Shown piece by piece: positions 33,022 through 42,797 of a DNA stretch of 64,000 nucleotides (position 1 is its first letter; every line of letters begins with the position of its first letter). This DNA comes from Flavobacteriales bacterium (GTDB taxonomy: Bacteria > Bacteroidota > Bacteroidia > CAIKAF01): contig JAOABX010000003.1 of the NCBI GenBank assembly GCA_026418175.1, positions 53,084 to 117,083 of the forward strand. The letters run 5' to 3'. Below the pieces are notes generated by a model. The model was not told where the DNA came from, did not search any database, and saw nothing but the letters and a program-made list of their open reading frames with translations. A program made the translations under genes and the position numbers.

Positions 33022-35091
33022 TTATTTTATACTAAATACATCGTCTTTTACGCCGGTGTTTATTTCAATGCTATCAAATACTATATCACCAATTGATGAT
33101 TTTATGGTAAAAGGAAATAATATCCCTTTCACATCTTTATAATCTGTATAGTAAGATACCATTTCAACAGAGCCCTGTTCTGATTTTTCGATATGACTAG
33201 TTTTAATCAATAAGTTATTTTTTACACTATACCATGAAAATGATTTTTTCCCGCTGGGATAAACATATGCTACTTTATAGGCATCTTTTCCATCTACTAA
33301 ATCTATTCCTAATAGAGTTCCTTTTACGCCAATGGCATCCAAATCTAATTCAAAAACAATAGCTGCATCAGCCTTCCCATCTTTAATATCATCGGCATCA
33401 AAGGGTTTTGGCCCTTGTATTCCATCTGTTTTGCCAGAAGTACCATCAAAAACATTTTTTTGTAAAACTTGTCCGCCCATGGTCAGTACATCATACTTTT
33501 TATAGGGGGTTTTCTGGATGGTTTGTACATCCAGTGCCCCGAACTGGCTCGACAATTTACCTTTCATGGTTACATCAGTAATTTGCTTTATTTTATCTTT
33601 ACCTCCTAGAGCATTCAAGTATCCATCCAACACTGTTTGCAAGGTTACACCAGCAGGAACAGGTTTCAATTCTGCTGCAGGTTTTCCAAAGGCATCTAAA
33701 AATGTAATTTTTTCATCACTGTCATATTTTAAGATTTTCTTTTCTACAGCAGCGCGGTCGCCTACAATTACCAAATGAAAATTATATGGCAATATGTATT
33801 TTTTAGCAACCTCATTTATTTCTTCAAGGGTGATGGCATTTAAGGTAGTTAAATAATTTTCGTAGTAATCTTTGGGCAACTTATACCTATCAATATTTAT
33901 AGCAAAGGTGGCCACGGTTTGTGGATTTTCAAGTCCGATAGCAAAACGTCCTGTCAACTCATTTTTTGCATTTGTAAGCTCTTCCTGAGTAACGCCTTGC
34001 GTACTAATTTTATTTAATTCATAAATGAATTGAAAAATTGCACTATCTGTTACCTCCGTACGAACATCTGCGCTGGCAGTAAATAATCCAACATATTTAT
34101 CAGCTGTAATGGAACTGTAAGCACCGTAGGTATATCCATGTTTTTCACGTAGGTTCATGAACAATCTTCCTGTAGCTCCTCCTCCTAAAATATTGTTTAG
34201 TATTCGAAGTTTAATAAAATCAGGCCCTCCAATTTTATTTTGAATTGGATAAACAATCCGAATGGTAGATTGTGCGCTTCCGGCACGGTCGTTCATAGTA
34301 ATTTGAACACTTGAAGGAGGTTGAGGAGTCGTTAATTTAGCTTTTGCAGGTGTTCCTTTTGCCCAATTACCTAAATATTTTTCAATTAAGGGTTGTACTT
34401 CTGTTTTTGAAATGTCTCCAACAACTGCTAAGTATGCAATGTTAGGCATAAAATTCTGAGTGTAGTAATTGCGGATATCATCTAATGTAATTTTAGCAAT
34501 GGTGCTATCTGTAACAATATCTCCATAGGGGTGGTTAGACCCATAAGCCACCTTGTTTATTAAATTAGAAGCAATAGCATTGGGATCTGTTTTAACAGTG
34601 GCTAATCCATCCAAGGTTTGTTTTACAACTTTATCAAATTCTGATTTTGGGAAAGTAGGATTCATTATCACATCTGCCATCAATGCTAATAATTTTTCAT
34701 GATGACGTTTGAGCGAACGGCCATAAACTCCATCTGCTGATGTACTAAACTCTGCTCCAATTAAATCTACTTCTTCATCAATTTGGTCTTTTGTTCTTGA
34801 TTTAGTTCCTCTGGCAAGTAATTGTCCAAAAATATCAACATATCCGGCTTTTTCTCCTTCTAATACCGGATCTGAATCAATTACCAGGTTATATGATACA
34901 ACGGGAAGTTTGCGGTTTTCAACTACAATAACCTTAAGGCCGTTTTTTAAGGTAAATGATTCATATTTCCCTAAACTTATTTTAGGTGCTGGGCCCGGAG
35001 CCGGAGCTTTTTTACGGTCAACCTGTGCTTGAATTCCCAAGGCAATCACTAGGAATGATAGAATGGAAATATATTTTTTCATATGCTTCAA
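33022..35091 (-). CDS. M16-family non-catalytic subunit with C-terminal LolA-like domain
   Basis: This 689-residue secreted protein has a signal peptide (to IQAQ) and two M16 domains (~45-475). The zinc motif HxxEH is absent: the matching place reads GYVDIFGQLLARGT. The substrate-binding R/Y motif RLFMNLREKHGYTYGAY is kept. M16B peptidases are often such catalytic/non-catalytic pairs. The last ~200 residues are a LolA/LppX-like beta domain (FDGTSGKTD, KNNLLIKTSHIE, GILFPFTIKSS), suggesting lipoprotein or lipid contact. It is encoded 28 bases after its catalytic partner. Periplasmic. Confidence 0.88.
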   Translation of the reverse strand: MKHMKKYISILSFLVIALGIQAQVDRKKAPAPGPAPKISLGKYESFTLKNGLKVIVVENRKLPVVSYNLVIDSDPVLEGEKAGYVDIFGQLLARGTKSRTKDQIDEEVDLIGAEFSTSADGVYGRSLKRHHEKLLALMADVIMNPTFPKSEFDKVVKQTLDGLATVKTDPNAIASNLINKVAYGSNHPYGDIVTDSTIAKITLDDIRNYYTQNFMPNIAYLAVVGDISKTEVQPLIEKYLGNWAKGTPAKAKLTTPQPPSSVQITMNDRAGSAQSTIRIVYPIQNKIGGPDFIKLRILNNILGGGATGRLFMNLREKHGYTYGAYSSITADKYVGLFTASADVRTEVTDSAIFQFIYELNKISTQGVTQEELTNAKNELTGRFAIGLENPQTVATFAINIDRYKLPKDYYENYLTTLNAITLEEINEVAKKYILPYNFHLVIVGDRAAVEKKILKYDSDEKITFLDAFGKPAAELKPVPAGVTLQTVLDGYLNALGGKDKIKQITDVTMKGKLSSQFGALDVQTIQKTPYKKYDVLTMGGQVLQKNVFDGTSGKTDGIQGPKPFDADDIKDGKADAAIVFELDLDAIGVKGTLLGIDLVDGKDAYKVAYVYPSGKKSFSWYSVKNNLLIKTSHIEKSEQGSVEMVSYYTDYKDVKGILFPFTIKSSIGDIVFDSIEINTGVKDDVFSIK

Positions 35092-35119
35092 TTTTATTAA
35101 AGGATTATTGAGTTGAAGA

Positions 35120-36442
35120 TTATTTTTTACCGGGCAAATAATACATTACCACACGGTTTTCTTTCTTTAAGTATGTATTAGCCATCCGTTGAATGTCTTC
35201 GCGGGTTACCTTCATGTATTTTTCCAGTTCAGTATTGATTAAGTTCGTATTTTTGAAAAACAGGTAATTATTTGAAAGGTTTGTGGCTACTCCCTGTACA
35301 CCTGAATTTTGGCTTACAACCTGATTTTCCATCTGGTTTCTTATTTTTTCAAATTCTTTTTCAGTAATCAGTTCTTTTTTCATTTTTTCTACTTCAATGT
35401 CCATTAACTGGTCCAATTCTTTTGCATCTACGTTCATTCCAGCTATGGCAGCAGTTATAAATAATCCGTGGTCTTCCAATGCATAATTAAAAGCAAAAGC
35501 TTGTAATGCTTTTTGTTTGTTGTCAACTAATTCCTTGTTCATGCGTGAACTGCTTCCGCCGGACAGCACCTGGCTCATCATTTGCAATGCATATTGGTCT
35601 TCAGATTTCATAGAAGGAATACGATATGCATACACTACCGCTGGTAATTGGATAAACTCGTCATATACAGTGTCTCTCACTTCTTTGTTGAGTGGAGGTT
35701 CATCTTTCTTAGGTCTTGGAATTTCTCGGGTTCCTTTTGGAATATCCTTGAAATATTTATCTACCAGAACTTTGGTTTTTTCAATATCAATATCGCCAGC
35801 GATGCTTAATACAGCATTGTTGGGAACATAAAATGTTTTATAAAAATCAATGAATTCACTTAGTTGCGCTGCATTCAAATGGTCCATGCTACCAATAGGG
35901 GCCCAACGGTAGGGATGTGATTTAAATGCCCGAACAAAGATTTCAGAAATAAATCGTCCGTAGGGTTGGTTATCAACTCGCAGGCGCTTTTCTTCTTTTA
36001 CTACCTCGCGTTGTGTTTCAACTCCAACTTCTTCAATTTTGGCATGAAGCATACGCTCAGATTCCAGCCAGAGTCCAAGCTCTAACTGATTGCTGGGTAA
36101 TACTTCGTAATAAAAGGTTTGATCTTGAGTAGTATAAGCATTGTTCTGTCCTCCGGCAGAACTAACGTATTTGAAAAATTCACCTCGCTTAATGTTTTCA
36201 CTTCCTTCAAACAATAGGTGTTCAAAAAAGTGAGCAAATCCTGTTCTTTCAGGATTTTCATTTTTTGACCCAACATGGTAGTTTACGGTTACAGCCACCA
36301 GAGGCACTGTATGGTCTTCGTGCAGAATTACATGTAATCCGTTGGGCAAATCGTATTCCACAAAGTTAATTTTTACAGCTTGTGCACAGAGAATTTGAAT
36401 AGAAAATAACCCTGCGCTCAAAAGCATTCCAAATTTTTTCAT
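35120..36442 (-). CDS. M16-family zinc peptidase, catalytic subunit
   Basis: The 440-residue periplasmic peptidase has a signal peptide (FGMLLSAGLFSIQILCAQ). Its inverted zinc motif HFFEH is at residues 71-75, and the downstream glutamates in QREVVKEEKR supply the third ligand. The second half carries the usual inactive M16 repeat. It pairs with the non-catalytic protein encoded just downstream. Start 36442 (MKKFGM) is preferred to the longer ORF at 36469. Confidence 0.92.
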   Translation of the reverse strand: MKKFGMLLSAGLFSIQILCAQAVKINFVEYDLPNGLHVILHEDHTVPLVAVTVNYHVGSKNENPERTGFAHFFEHLLFEGSENIKRGEFFKYVSSAGGQNNAYTTQDQTFYYEVLPSNQLELGLWLESERMLHAKIEEVGVETQREVVKEEKRLRVDNQPYGRFISEIFVRAFKSHPYRWAPIGSMDHLNAAQLSEFIDFYKTFYVPNNAVLSIAGDIDIEKTKVLVDKYFKDIPKGTREIPRPKKDEPPLNKEVRDTVYDEFIQLPAVVYAYRIPSMKSEDQYALQMMSQVLSGGSSSRMNKELVDNKQKALQAFAFNYALEDHGLFITAAIAGMNVDAKELDQLMDIEVEKMKKELITEKEFEKIRNQMENQVVSQNSGVQGVATNLSNNYLFFKNTNLINTELEKYMKVTREDIQRMANTYLKKENRVVMYYLPGKK

Positions 36443-36543
36443 ACAAATGAATATTTCTATTGGAAGCAAAATTAAAATAATTTGTTGATGGTGCTTGATA
36501 GATGGCTTTTTAGTAGGTTAATTCTTGTTAAGCCCATTTTATT

Positions 36544-36551
36544 TACCTTTG
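36544..36551 (+). promoter_or_regulatory. -7 element (TACCTTTG) abutting the 36556 gene
   Basis: TACCTTTG ends 4 nt before the ATG at 36556, predicting a leaderless mRNA. Confidence 0.6.
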
Positions 36552-36555
36552 CTAA

Positions 36556-37749
36556 ATGCTGCATTTAAGAAAAATCAAATTTTTAATTTTTCTTTTTGGA
36601 AGTTATTGTTTGCCCGGTTTTTCCCAGTGGTTCAATCTGGTAAGTGGCACGGCCGATCATTTGTATGCGGTACGATTTTCTTCTAAAGATACGGGTATCG
36701 TTGTGGGTGGCAGCTTAAACCAATCAACTTTTTTGAAAACTACCAATGGAGGGGTTACCTGGCATTCAGAGCACTTAAGCAACAGCAAATGGATGTATGC
36801 TTTGGAATATATTGGGAATGGTGTGTTTATTGCCGGTGGATATAATGGGGTAATGTATAAAACTACTGATTATGGTACATCCTGGTCTCCTCGGCCCTCG
36901 GGAACCACGCAGTGGATTTACGATTTAGATTTTCCCAATGCCGATACGGGTTATGCTGTGGGGTTAAATGGCTTGATTCTTCGTTCTACTAACGGTGGTG
37001 ATAACTGGAATATGTTGGCTTATCAAGCTCCAATCACATTGTTGGATGTACATTTTCTTAATGCATCATTAGGAATGGCAGTGGGCTTTGATGGGAGAAT
37101 TTTTAAAACTACCAATGCGGGAAGTACTTGGGATGAATTAAATAACGAAGATAATAGAACACTTACTTCGGTTTGTATGCTGGATAAAGATACCATCATA
37201 GCCTGTGGGTTTGAAGGACTAATATTACGCTCAACGGATGCCGGCCAATCGTGGAACGTTGTAGTTAGCGGCACTCCCAATCATTTGCAAGATTTGACTT
37301 ATACCGGTAACGGAGTGTTATTTGCGGTGGGAAATGGCAGTATTCTTCGTTCTTCAGATGCAGGAATAACTTGGACATCAATGAACTATCCCGTTACAAC
37401 CAACTTAAATGCTGTGGATGTTGTAGATGTGGGCACTGCTTATGCTGTGGGTATGGCAGGTACTATTATAAAAAATGATCTCTCTCTTATTAATATATTT
37501 TGGGATGAAACCGAATGTATGATTTACCCCAATCCTGCCATGTATGATGTTTCTATTATATTTCCTGAAAATGTACGGATTGAGGAAATTCATATAATGA
37601 ATAGCATGGGAATGATTATAGAACGCCATAAAACATCTTTCTTGTCAAAAATTCAATTGTCAGTAGATGCATACAAGCCGGGAGTATATTATATTCAATT
37701 TGTAGGTGAAAAATATCATGGAATACAACGGTTTGCTATAGCACGCTAA
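36556..37749 (+). CDS. T9SS cargo with YCF48-like beta-propeller
   Basis: A 397-residue protein with a signal peptide (to LPGFSQ). Residues ~25-315 carry seven or so YCF48/BNR-like blades, each with a TTNGG.TW or STDAG.SW motif. The C-terminal type A T9SS sorting domain starts at MIYPNPAMYDV and ends PGVYYIQF...FAIAR. It is secreted to the cell surface or released, with an unknown binding or hydrolytic role. Its last 14 bases overlap the convergent ABC transporter gene. Confidence 0.92.
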   Translation: MLHLRKIKFLIFLFGSYCLPGFSQWFNLVSGTADHLYAVRFSSKDTGIVVGGSLNQSTFLKTTNGGVTWHSEHLSNSKWMYALEYIGNGVFIAGGYNGVMYKTTDYGTSWSPRPSGTTQWIYDLDFPNADTGYAVGLNGLILRSTNGGDNWNMLAYQAPITLLDVHFLNASLGMAVGFDGRIFKTTNAGSTWDELNNEDNRTLTSVCMLDKDTIIACGFEGLILRSTDAGQSWNVVVSGTPNHLQDLTYTGNGVLFAVGNGSILRSSDAGITWTSMNYPVTTNLNAVDVVDVGTAYAVGMAGTIIKNDLSLINIFWDETECMIYPNPAMYDVSIIFPENVRIEEIHIMNSMGMIIERHKTSFLSKIQLSVDAYKPGVYYIQFVGEKYHGIQRFAIAR

Positions 37750-39460
37750 GTTTTTTTCCGGGAATGGCTTCAATTAATCGTTTTGTAAATTCTGATTGTG
37801 GATTTGCATAAATTGCATCAGGGTCGCCACTTTCTTCTATTTTTCCTTGATTCATTACAAATATTCGGTCGCTCATAAACTTTACCACCGATAGGTCGTG
37901 TGAAATAAAGATGTAAGTGAATCCAAAATCTTTTTTTAATTGATTGAGCAAATTCAGCACTTGGGCTTGAACACTTACATCCAGTGCTGATACTGACTCA
38001 TCGCAGATAATAAACTCCGGATGTACCGATAAAGCTCTTGCAATAACTATCCGTTGGCGTTGCCCTCCCGAAAATTCATGGGGCAAGCGCTGAAAATGAT
38101 CAGCAGAGAGTCCAACCTTTTCAAGTAATTCTATGGTTTTTTCCTTGCAAGTTTTTTTATCCGGCCAGATTCGATGTATCCACATCGGCTCCATAATGGC
38201 TTCGCCAATTTTTATTCGCGGATTAAGAGATGAATACGGGTCTTGAAAGATGATTTGCATGTGTTTGCGCATCTTTCGTAGGGCTGCTCCATGTAGTTGA
38301 TTTATTGATTTTCCTCGATAAATGATTTCTCCTTTGGTGGGTTCAATTAATCGTAAAATACATCTTCCTAGCGTGGTTTTACCACAACCGGATTCTCCAA
38401 CCAATCCTACGGTTTCGCCGGGATAAACGTCCAGGCTCACGTCATCTACTGCCACAACTTTTTGTTTTTTAGGGCCAAACAAACGGTTCTCAGTTCCATA
38501 CACCTTGGTTAAATTTTTTACTTGAAGCAGTGGTTCTTGAGCATAAAGTGTTTTATGATGCAACTTACGTTGTTCAGCAGTATATATATTGTTTTCGGAT
38601 AATAGAAATTTAGCAGAGCCATCTAAAAAGTTTTGTACCGTAGGTAGCACATAAACCCTTTTGTTTAAGGGGGGCCTGCATGCTATGAGTCCTTGGGTAT
38701 ATGGATGCTGAGGTTGATTAAAGAGTGTATTGGTTTCTCCTGTTTCTACAATCTTTCCTTGATGCATTACTACTACCCGATGAGCTATTTCGTGAGTAAC
38801 CCCCAAATCGTGAGTGATAAAAATCATGCTCATTCCATGCTCTTGTTGTATGTCACGAAGCAATTCAAGTATTTTCTGTTGAACAGTAACATCTAATGCG
38901 GTGGTTGGCTCATCGGCTATTAAAAGCGATGGGTTACAGCTAATGGCCATGGCAATCATCACCCGTTGTTTTTGCCCTCCGGAGAGCTGATGTGGATAAG
39001 AATTATATACATCTGCAGGACGTGGAAGTTTTACTTTTTCAAATAACTTAATAACACGATTTCTTGCTTCTTTTTTTGAAATGTTGTAGTGTACTCGTAT
39101 GGCTTCTTGCACCTGAAAACCACAAGTAAGCACCGGGTTTAAGGAAGTCATGGGTTCCTGAAAAATCATGGCGATTTCTTTGCCGCGATAAGGGCGAATT
39201 TGATTTTCGTTCAGTTCAGCAAGGTTAACGGTTTTATTATTTTTATGGAATAAAATCTCTCCCGAACGTATAAAACCCTTGCCCGAAAGCAGCTTCATGA
39301 TACTTAGCGAAGTAACAGATTTTCCAGACCCTGATTCTCCTACAATGCCTAATGTTTCGCCTGGTTGAATGGAAAATGAAATATCTTTAATCACATCGAT
39401 AGTTTGCTTTCCGTTAGAAAACGAAACAATCAGGTTTTTTACTTCCAGCAATGGTAGCAC
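37736..39460 (-). CDS. Fused dipeptide/oligopeptide-type ABC transporter ATPase
   Basis: The 574-residue protein has two ABC ATPase domains fused as in YejF/GsiA or DppD-DppF. Domain 1 has [16 protein letters not shown] and [12 protein letters not shown]. Domain 2 has [16 protein letters not shown] and [13 protein letters not shown] short oligopeptide-type linker has lost most of the usual Cys-rich tail. The permease and binding-protein genes are not adjacent, so they must lie elsewhere. The start is GTG 39460, with a TTG three codons later as alternative. It energises import of peptides, nickel or similar at the inner membrane. Confidence 0.92.
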   Translation of the reverse strand: MLPLLEVKNLIVSFSNGKQTIDVIKDISFSIQPGETLGIVGESGSGKSVTSLSIMKLLSGKGFIRSGEILFHKNNKTVNLAELNENQIRPYRGKEIAMIFQEPMTSLNPVLTCGFQVQEAIRVHYNISKKEARNRVIKLFEKVKLPRPADVYNSYPHQLSGGQKQRVMIAMAISCNPSLLIADEPTTALDVTVQQKILELLRDIQQEHGMSMIFITHDLGVTHEIAHRVVVMHQGKIVETGETNTLFNQPQHPYTQGLIACRPPLNKRVYVLPTVQNFLDGSAKFLLSENNIYTAEQRKLHHKTLYAQEPLLQVKNLTKVYGTENRLFGPKKQKVVAVDDVSLDVYPGETVGLVGESGCGKTTLGRCILRLIEPTKGEIIYRGKSINQLHGAALRKMRKHMQIIFQDPYSSLNPRIKIGEAIMEPMWIHRIWPDKKTCKEKTIELLEKVGLSADHFQRLPHEFSGGQRQRIVIARALSVHPEFIICDESVSALDVSVQAQVLNLLNQLKKDFGFTYIFISHDLSVVKFMSDRIFVMNQGKIEESGDPDAIYANPQSEFTKRLIEAIPGKKLSVL

Positions 39461-39523
39461 AAGTAAATGTTTATGAAATAAAGTTAATGAATCTGTTTGC
39501 TTTCAAAGACTTTAAAATGGTTT

Positions 39524-40582
39524 TTATAACCATTTCTTTTTATGAAAAAACAAAAGAAGTCCCAAAGAAACCAACCCCATCAAACCTAGTACAGCAAAAT
39601 ATCCGTATTGCCATTCTAATTCGGGCATGTTTTTAAAATTCATTCCGTAAATGCCTGCAATTAACGATAATGCCATAAATATAGTGGAAACAATCGTTAG
39701 GGTTTTCATAATATTATTCATATTTTGATTGGTTCCTGAAATATAAATATTCATCAATCCATTCGATTTTTCGCGTGCTTGTTCGATAGATTCGGTAATG
39801 TGAATAATATGATCCATTAAGTCGCGGATAAATAAATGGGTTTTCTTTTTTATCAAACTGTTTTCTGACTTGTAAAATGAGAAAATCACTTCGCGGGCCG
39901 GAATTACTGCACGCCGCATAGCATTAAAGGTAGCATGGGTTTGTTGAATATTGGCTAATTGAGTTTTGGTGGTGATTTTATACAGCTCTTCTTCTAACAA
40001 ATCTAGTTCTTTATCAAACCAGTCAGTAATTACAAAATAGTTATCTACTATGGCATCAATCAAGGCATACATTAAATAATCAGTTCCTCGGGCGCGTATT
40101 TTGGTGCTGGCCGTACGTATGCGGTTCCGTACATTATCAAACACGTCACCTTTTTCTTCCTGAAAAGTTAGCAACAGTCGGTCTTTTAAAACGAACGATA
40201 ATTGTTCTTTCATTATTCGTTCATCTTCAACATATAAATCTTTTAAAACACAAAAAATGTAGTCTTCATATTCATCCAGCTTGGGGCGGGTTTGGGTGTT
40301 TACGATGTCTTCTAATGACAAAGGATCAAGCTGAAATGTATTTCCTATTTCTTCTACTATTGAAACATCATATACACCGTTTATATTTATCCATGTGTTA
40401 TGCGTAGAACAAACATAATTTTTTATTTCAGACACTTCATGTAAAACAAATTCTTTACACTCCTGCTCATTGTATTGAATGATTGAAATCTCTATGGGGT
40501 TGTTTGATGGTGTTCCTACAAATACCAGCGATCCTGGGGGTAAACCTGTTTTTTTCCCGGGGGTTGGGTTTCCTGGACTCAT
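39524..40582 (-). CDS. corA: CorA-type magnesium/cobalt channel
   Basis: The 352-residue inner-membrane protein has a long cytoplasmic N-terminal domain and two C-terminal TM helices joined by the signature YGMNF (GIYGMNFKNMPE). It ends in a basic tail (FHKKKWL). It imports Mg2+ and possibly Co2+ or Ni2+ as a pentamer. The start codon overlaps the mscS-like stop by 4 bases (ATGA), so translation is probably coupled. Confidence 0.95.
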   Translation of the reverse strand: MSPGNPTPGKKTGLPPGSLVFVGTPSNNPIEISIIQYNEQECKEFVLHEVSEIKNYVCSTHNTWININGVYDVSIVEEIGNTFQLDPLSLEDIVNTQTRPKLDEYEDYIFCVLKDLYVEDERIMKEQLSFVLKDRLLLTFQEEKGDVFDNVRNRIRTASTKIRARGTDYLMYALIDAIVDNYFVITDWFDKELDLLEEELYKITTKTQLANIQQTHATFNAMRRAVIPAREVIFSFYKSENSLIKKKTHLFIRDLMDHIIHITESIEQAREKSNGLMNIYISGTNQNMNNIMKTLTIVSTIFMALSLIAGIYGMNFKNMPELEWQYGYFAVLGLMGLVSLGLLLFFHKKKWL

Positions 40583-41448
40583 GATTTAATTTCAGGGTTT
40601 TTTTGGATAATATTAAAATAGGGATAAGGGATTTCAATGCCTTCCTTATCAAATCGCTCCTTGATAATTTTATTCAAATCGGTAAGTAACTGAAAAGATA
40701 ATGCCGAATTCGGCCCACATATATATCCACGCAATACCATACCATAGTCTGAAAATTTCAGTAAAATCACATTTACTTTAGGTTCATTGTTGGCAATTTG
40801 TTCTGGAGTTCTTGGATCTACAAATAATGGATGTTTTTCGGCCTCTTCAGCAATTATTTGCATGGCTTTGTTTAAGTCGCTGGTATAGCTGATGGTGATT
40901 TCAAAAAAACGAACCACTTTTTCATCTACTATTGTACGGTTAATTATTACTTCTGTACTTATTACCGAATTGGGAACAATTACCCGTTTATTTTCAAAAT
41001 TTTTTATCACGGTATGCCGAAGAGTAATATCTTCAACCTGGCCGGCAAATTCTTGTTGGTTTCTACCTATTTCAATTACGTCGCCAATTCTAAAAGGCTT
41101 AAACATAACTATAAAAACCCCATTGATAATATTTGAAAATGCAGTTTGCGAAGCAAAACCTATAATGGCTGCTAATATTCCGGCTCCAGCAAACAGCGTA
41201 ACGGCTAAATGTTTAAATGTGGGGATAGAATAAATAATGCTTAAACTGGCAAATATTACGATGAGGAAGGTGAGTGCATTTTTCAAAAAATTATATGCTG
41301 TTGGGTCAACATTTATGCGAGCAGATTCTCTTCGAAAATAGGCCGAAACCATGGTTCGTAGCAATTTATTTACTATAACTGCCCCGAGAATTATAATTAC
41401 AATCTTAATGACGGGTTCGTACTTTACAAAGTAATCTTTCCATTCCAT
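40579..41448 (-). CDS. MscS-family mechanosensitive channel
   Basis: The 289-residue protein has three N-terminal TM helices (about residues 15-30, 58-80, 84-125). The pore helix AGAGILAAIIGFASQTAFSN has the family's Gly/Ala packing. A beta domain (FRIGDVIEIG, VIVPNSVIS) and the C-terminal alpha/beta cage follow. It opens under membrane tension to release solutes in hypo-osmotic shock. It is first in a two-gene unit with corA. A -7 element lies 4 nt before the start. Confidence 0.93.
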   Translation of the reverse strand: MEWKDYFVKYEPVIKIVIIILGAVIVNKLLRTMVSAYFRRESARINVDPTAYNFLKNALTFLIVIFASLSIIYSIPTFKHLAVTLFAGAGILAAIIGFASQTAFSNIINGVFIVMFKPFRIGDVIEIGRNQQEFAGQVEDITLRHTVIKNFENKRVIVPNSVISTEVIINRTIVDEKVVRFFEITISYTSDLNKAMQIIAEEAEKHPLFVDPRTPEQIANNEPKVNVILLKFSDYGMVLRGYICGPNSALSFQLLTDLNKIIKERFDKEGIEIPYPYFNIIQKNPEIKS

Positions 41449-41452
41449 GCTT

Positions 41453-41460
41453 CAAAGGTA
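41453..41460 (-). promoter_or_regulatory. -7 element (TACCTTTG) abutting the mscS-like gene
   Basis: The reverse strand reads TACCTTTG, ending 4 nt before the ATG. Predicted leaderless start for the mscS-corA unit. Confidence 0.6.
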
Positions 41461-41496
41461 TGAATATGGTTAAATTAACAGAAGCCTATTGAAATT

Positions 41497-42711
41497 TCAC
41501 CGCACGATTTGAATTTTAACCCAGTGATTGGTTTTGTTTTTTTCTGAGTGTATTATCCCAAGATATAAACCTTCGGGTAGAAATTGAATGTCTAATCGTG
41601 TTGATTCTAGTATGTTTTGATAAACAGATTGCCCATATAAGTTATATAAAGTAAAATAGGCTGGAAGGGAAATTCCTTGCAGTTGAATGAAGTTTGTTGC
41701 AGGATTGGGATATACTGCAACAGATGATGTTATGTCAAGCGATTGTTCGCCTAATACGGACCCCATATTCCATACACCCAATACTCCATTTTGATGGCCT
41801 ACAGCTAAGCGTAACCCATCGGGCGAAAAATCAAGCCAGTTTTTTTTACTGGGCACTTCGCTGCCAAAACTTACTACCATCGATCCGTCATCTATCCGGA
41901 AAAGTTTGGTGGTTTGGTCAGTTGAAGCAGAAGCAAAATGAATTCCATTCGGAGCCACATCAATATTGTTTACATCGGCCCAATGTTCGGTAATGGTGTG
42001 TAGGCAGGCACCAGTGGAAGTTTCCCAAATTCGAATATCATCATCGGCACTGCAGGAGATTATTCGCGAAGCATCAGGATTAAAATTAACATCACGCACT
42101 TCTCCTAAATGCCCGTTAAATTCACGAATGAAATCACCGGAGTTTGCATTCCAAAGTTTTACCAATTTATCTTTTCCACCAGATACAATCAAATTACCAT
42201 CGGCTGAATAATCTACAGCTATTACACCGGTGCTATGGGCTAAAAAACGTAAAAGTAGTTCACCGGTACCTACCTTGTAAACACTAATATATCCATCCAA
42301 TCCTGCTACAACCACGGCATCGCCATTCGGGTGAAAGTCGAGCGAAAATATTCCACCGTTTCCCGTGTCAAACGAATCAATGGCAGTATAGGTTGTAAAA
42401 TCATATACATAAAGCCAACCTACCTCTTCACCAATGGCTAAGTAATTTCCCCCGGTTGAAACCTGTACTGTTTGCAGGCAAAGTTGTTGTGTGTTGGTTT
42501 CAAATAAAATATCACCATTCCAGGCATTTACAATCCGTAGAGCTGGAAAAGGGCATTCAAAGCCTACGGCAATTCTGTTTCCATCTGGCGAAAAACCCAG
42601 GGAAAAAACTTCCCGATTGCCATAATCTTTCGTCCACAATGTATCAGGCACTTGTGCTGCTGAAACTAGTGTTTGAAAAAAAATAATACCATACAAAAAA
42701 ATCCATCGCAT
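41497..42711 (-). CDS. T9SS cargo with WD40 beta-propeller
   Basis: A 404-residue secreted protein with a signal peptide (to VSAAQ). About seven WD40 repeats follow (VFSLGFSPDGNRIAVG, VIAVDYSADGNLIVSGGKDKLVKLWN, VRDVNFNPDASRIISCSADDDIRIWE and others). A type A T9SS sorting domain starts at VAVYPNPATNF and ends KIQIVR. The propeller suggests a protein-binding scaffold at the cell surface. It is divergent from the M49-like gene and downstream of no other gene. Confidence 0.92.
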   Translation of the reverse strand: MRWIFLYGIIFFQTLVSAAQVPDTLWTKDYGNREVFSLGFSPDGNRIAVGFECPFPALRIVNAWNGDILFETNTQQLCLQTVQVSTGGNYLAIGEEVGWLYVYDFTTYTAIDSFDTGNGGIFSLDFHPNGDAVVVAGLDGYISVYKVGTGELLLRFLAHSTGVIAVDYSADGNLIVSGGKDKLVKLWNANSGDFIREFNGHLGEVRDVNFNPDASRIISCSADDDIRIWETSTGACLHTITEHWADVNNIDVAPNGIHFASASTDQTTKLFRIDDGSMVVSFGSEVPSKKNWLDFSPDGLRLAVGHQNGVLGVWNMGSVLGEQSLDITSSVAVYPNPATNFIQLQGISLPAYFTLYNLYGQSVYQNILESTRLDIQFLPEGLYLGIIHSEKNKTNHWVKIQIVR

Positions 42712-42797
42712 GCCTTAAAATTACAGAGATTTATCATAACCTTTGATTGAATAGCGCAAAATATTTCGGTTTTTATTTCCTTTGAAAAAAAATTATC

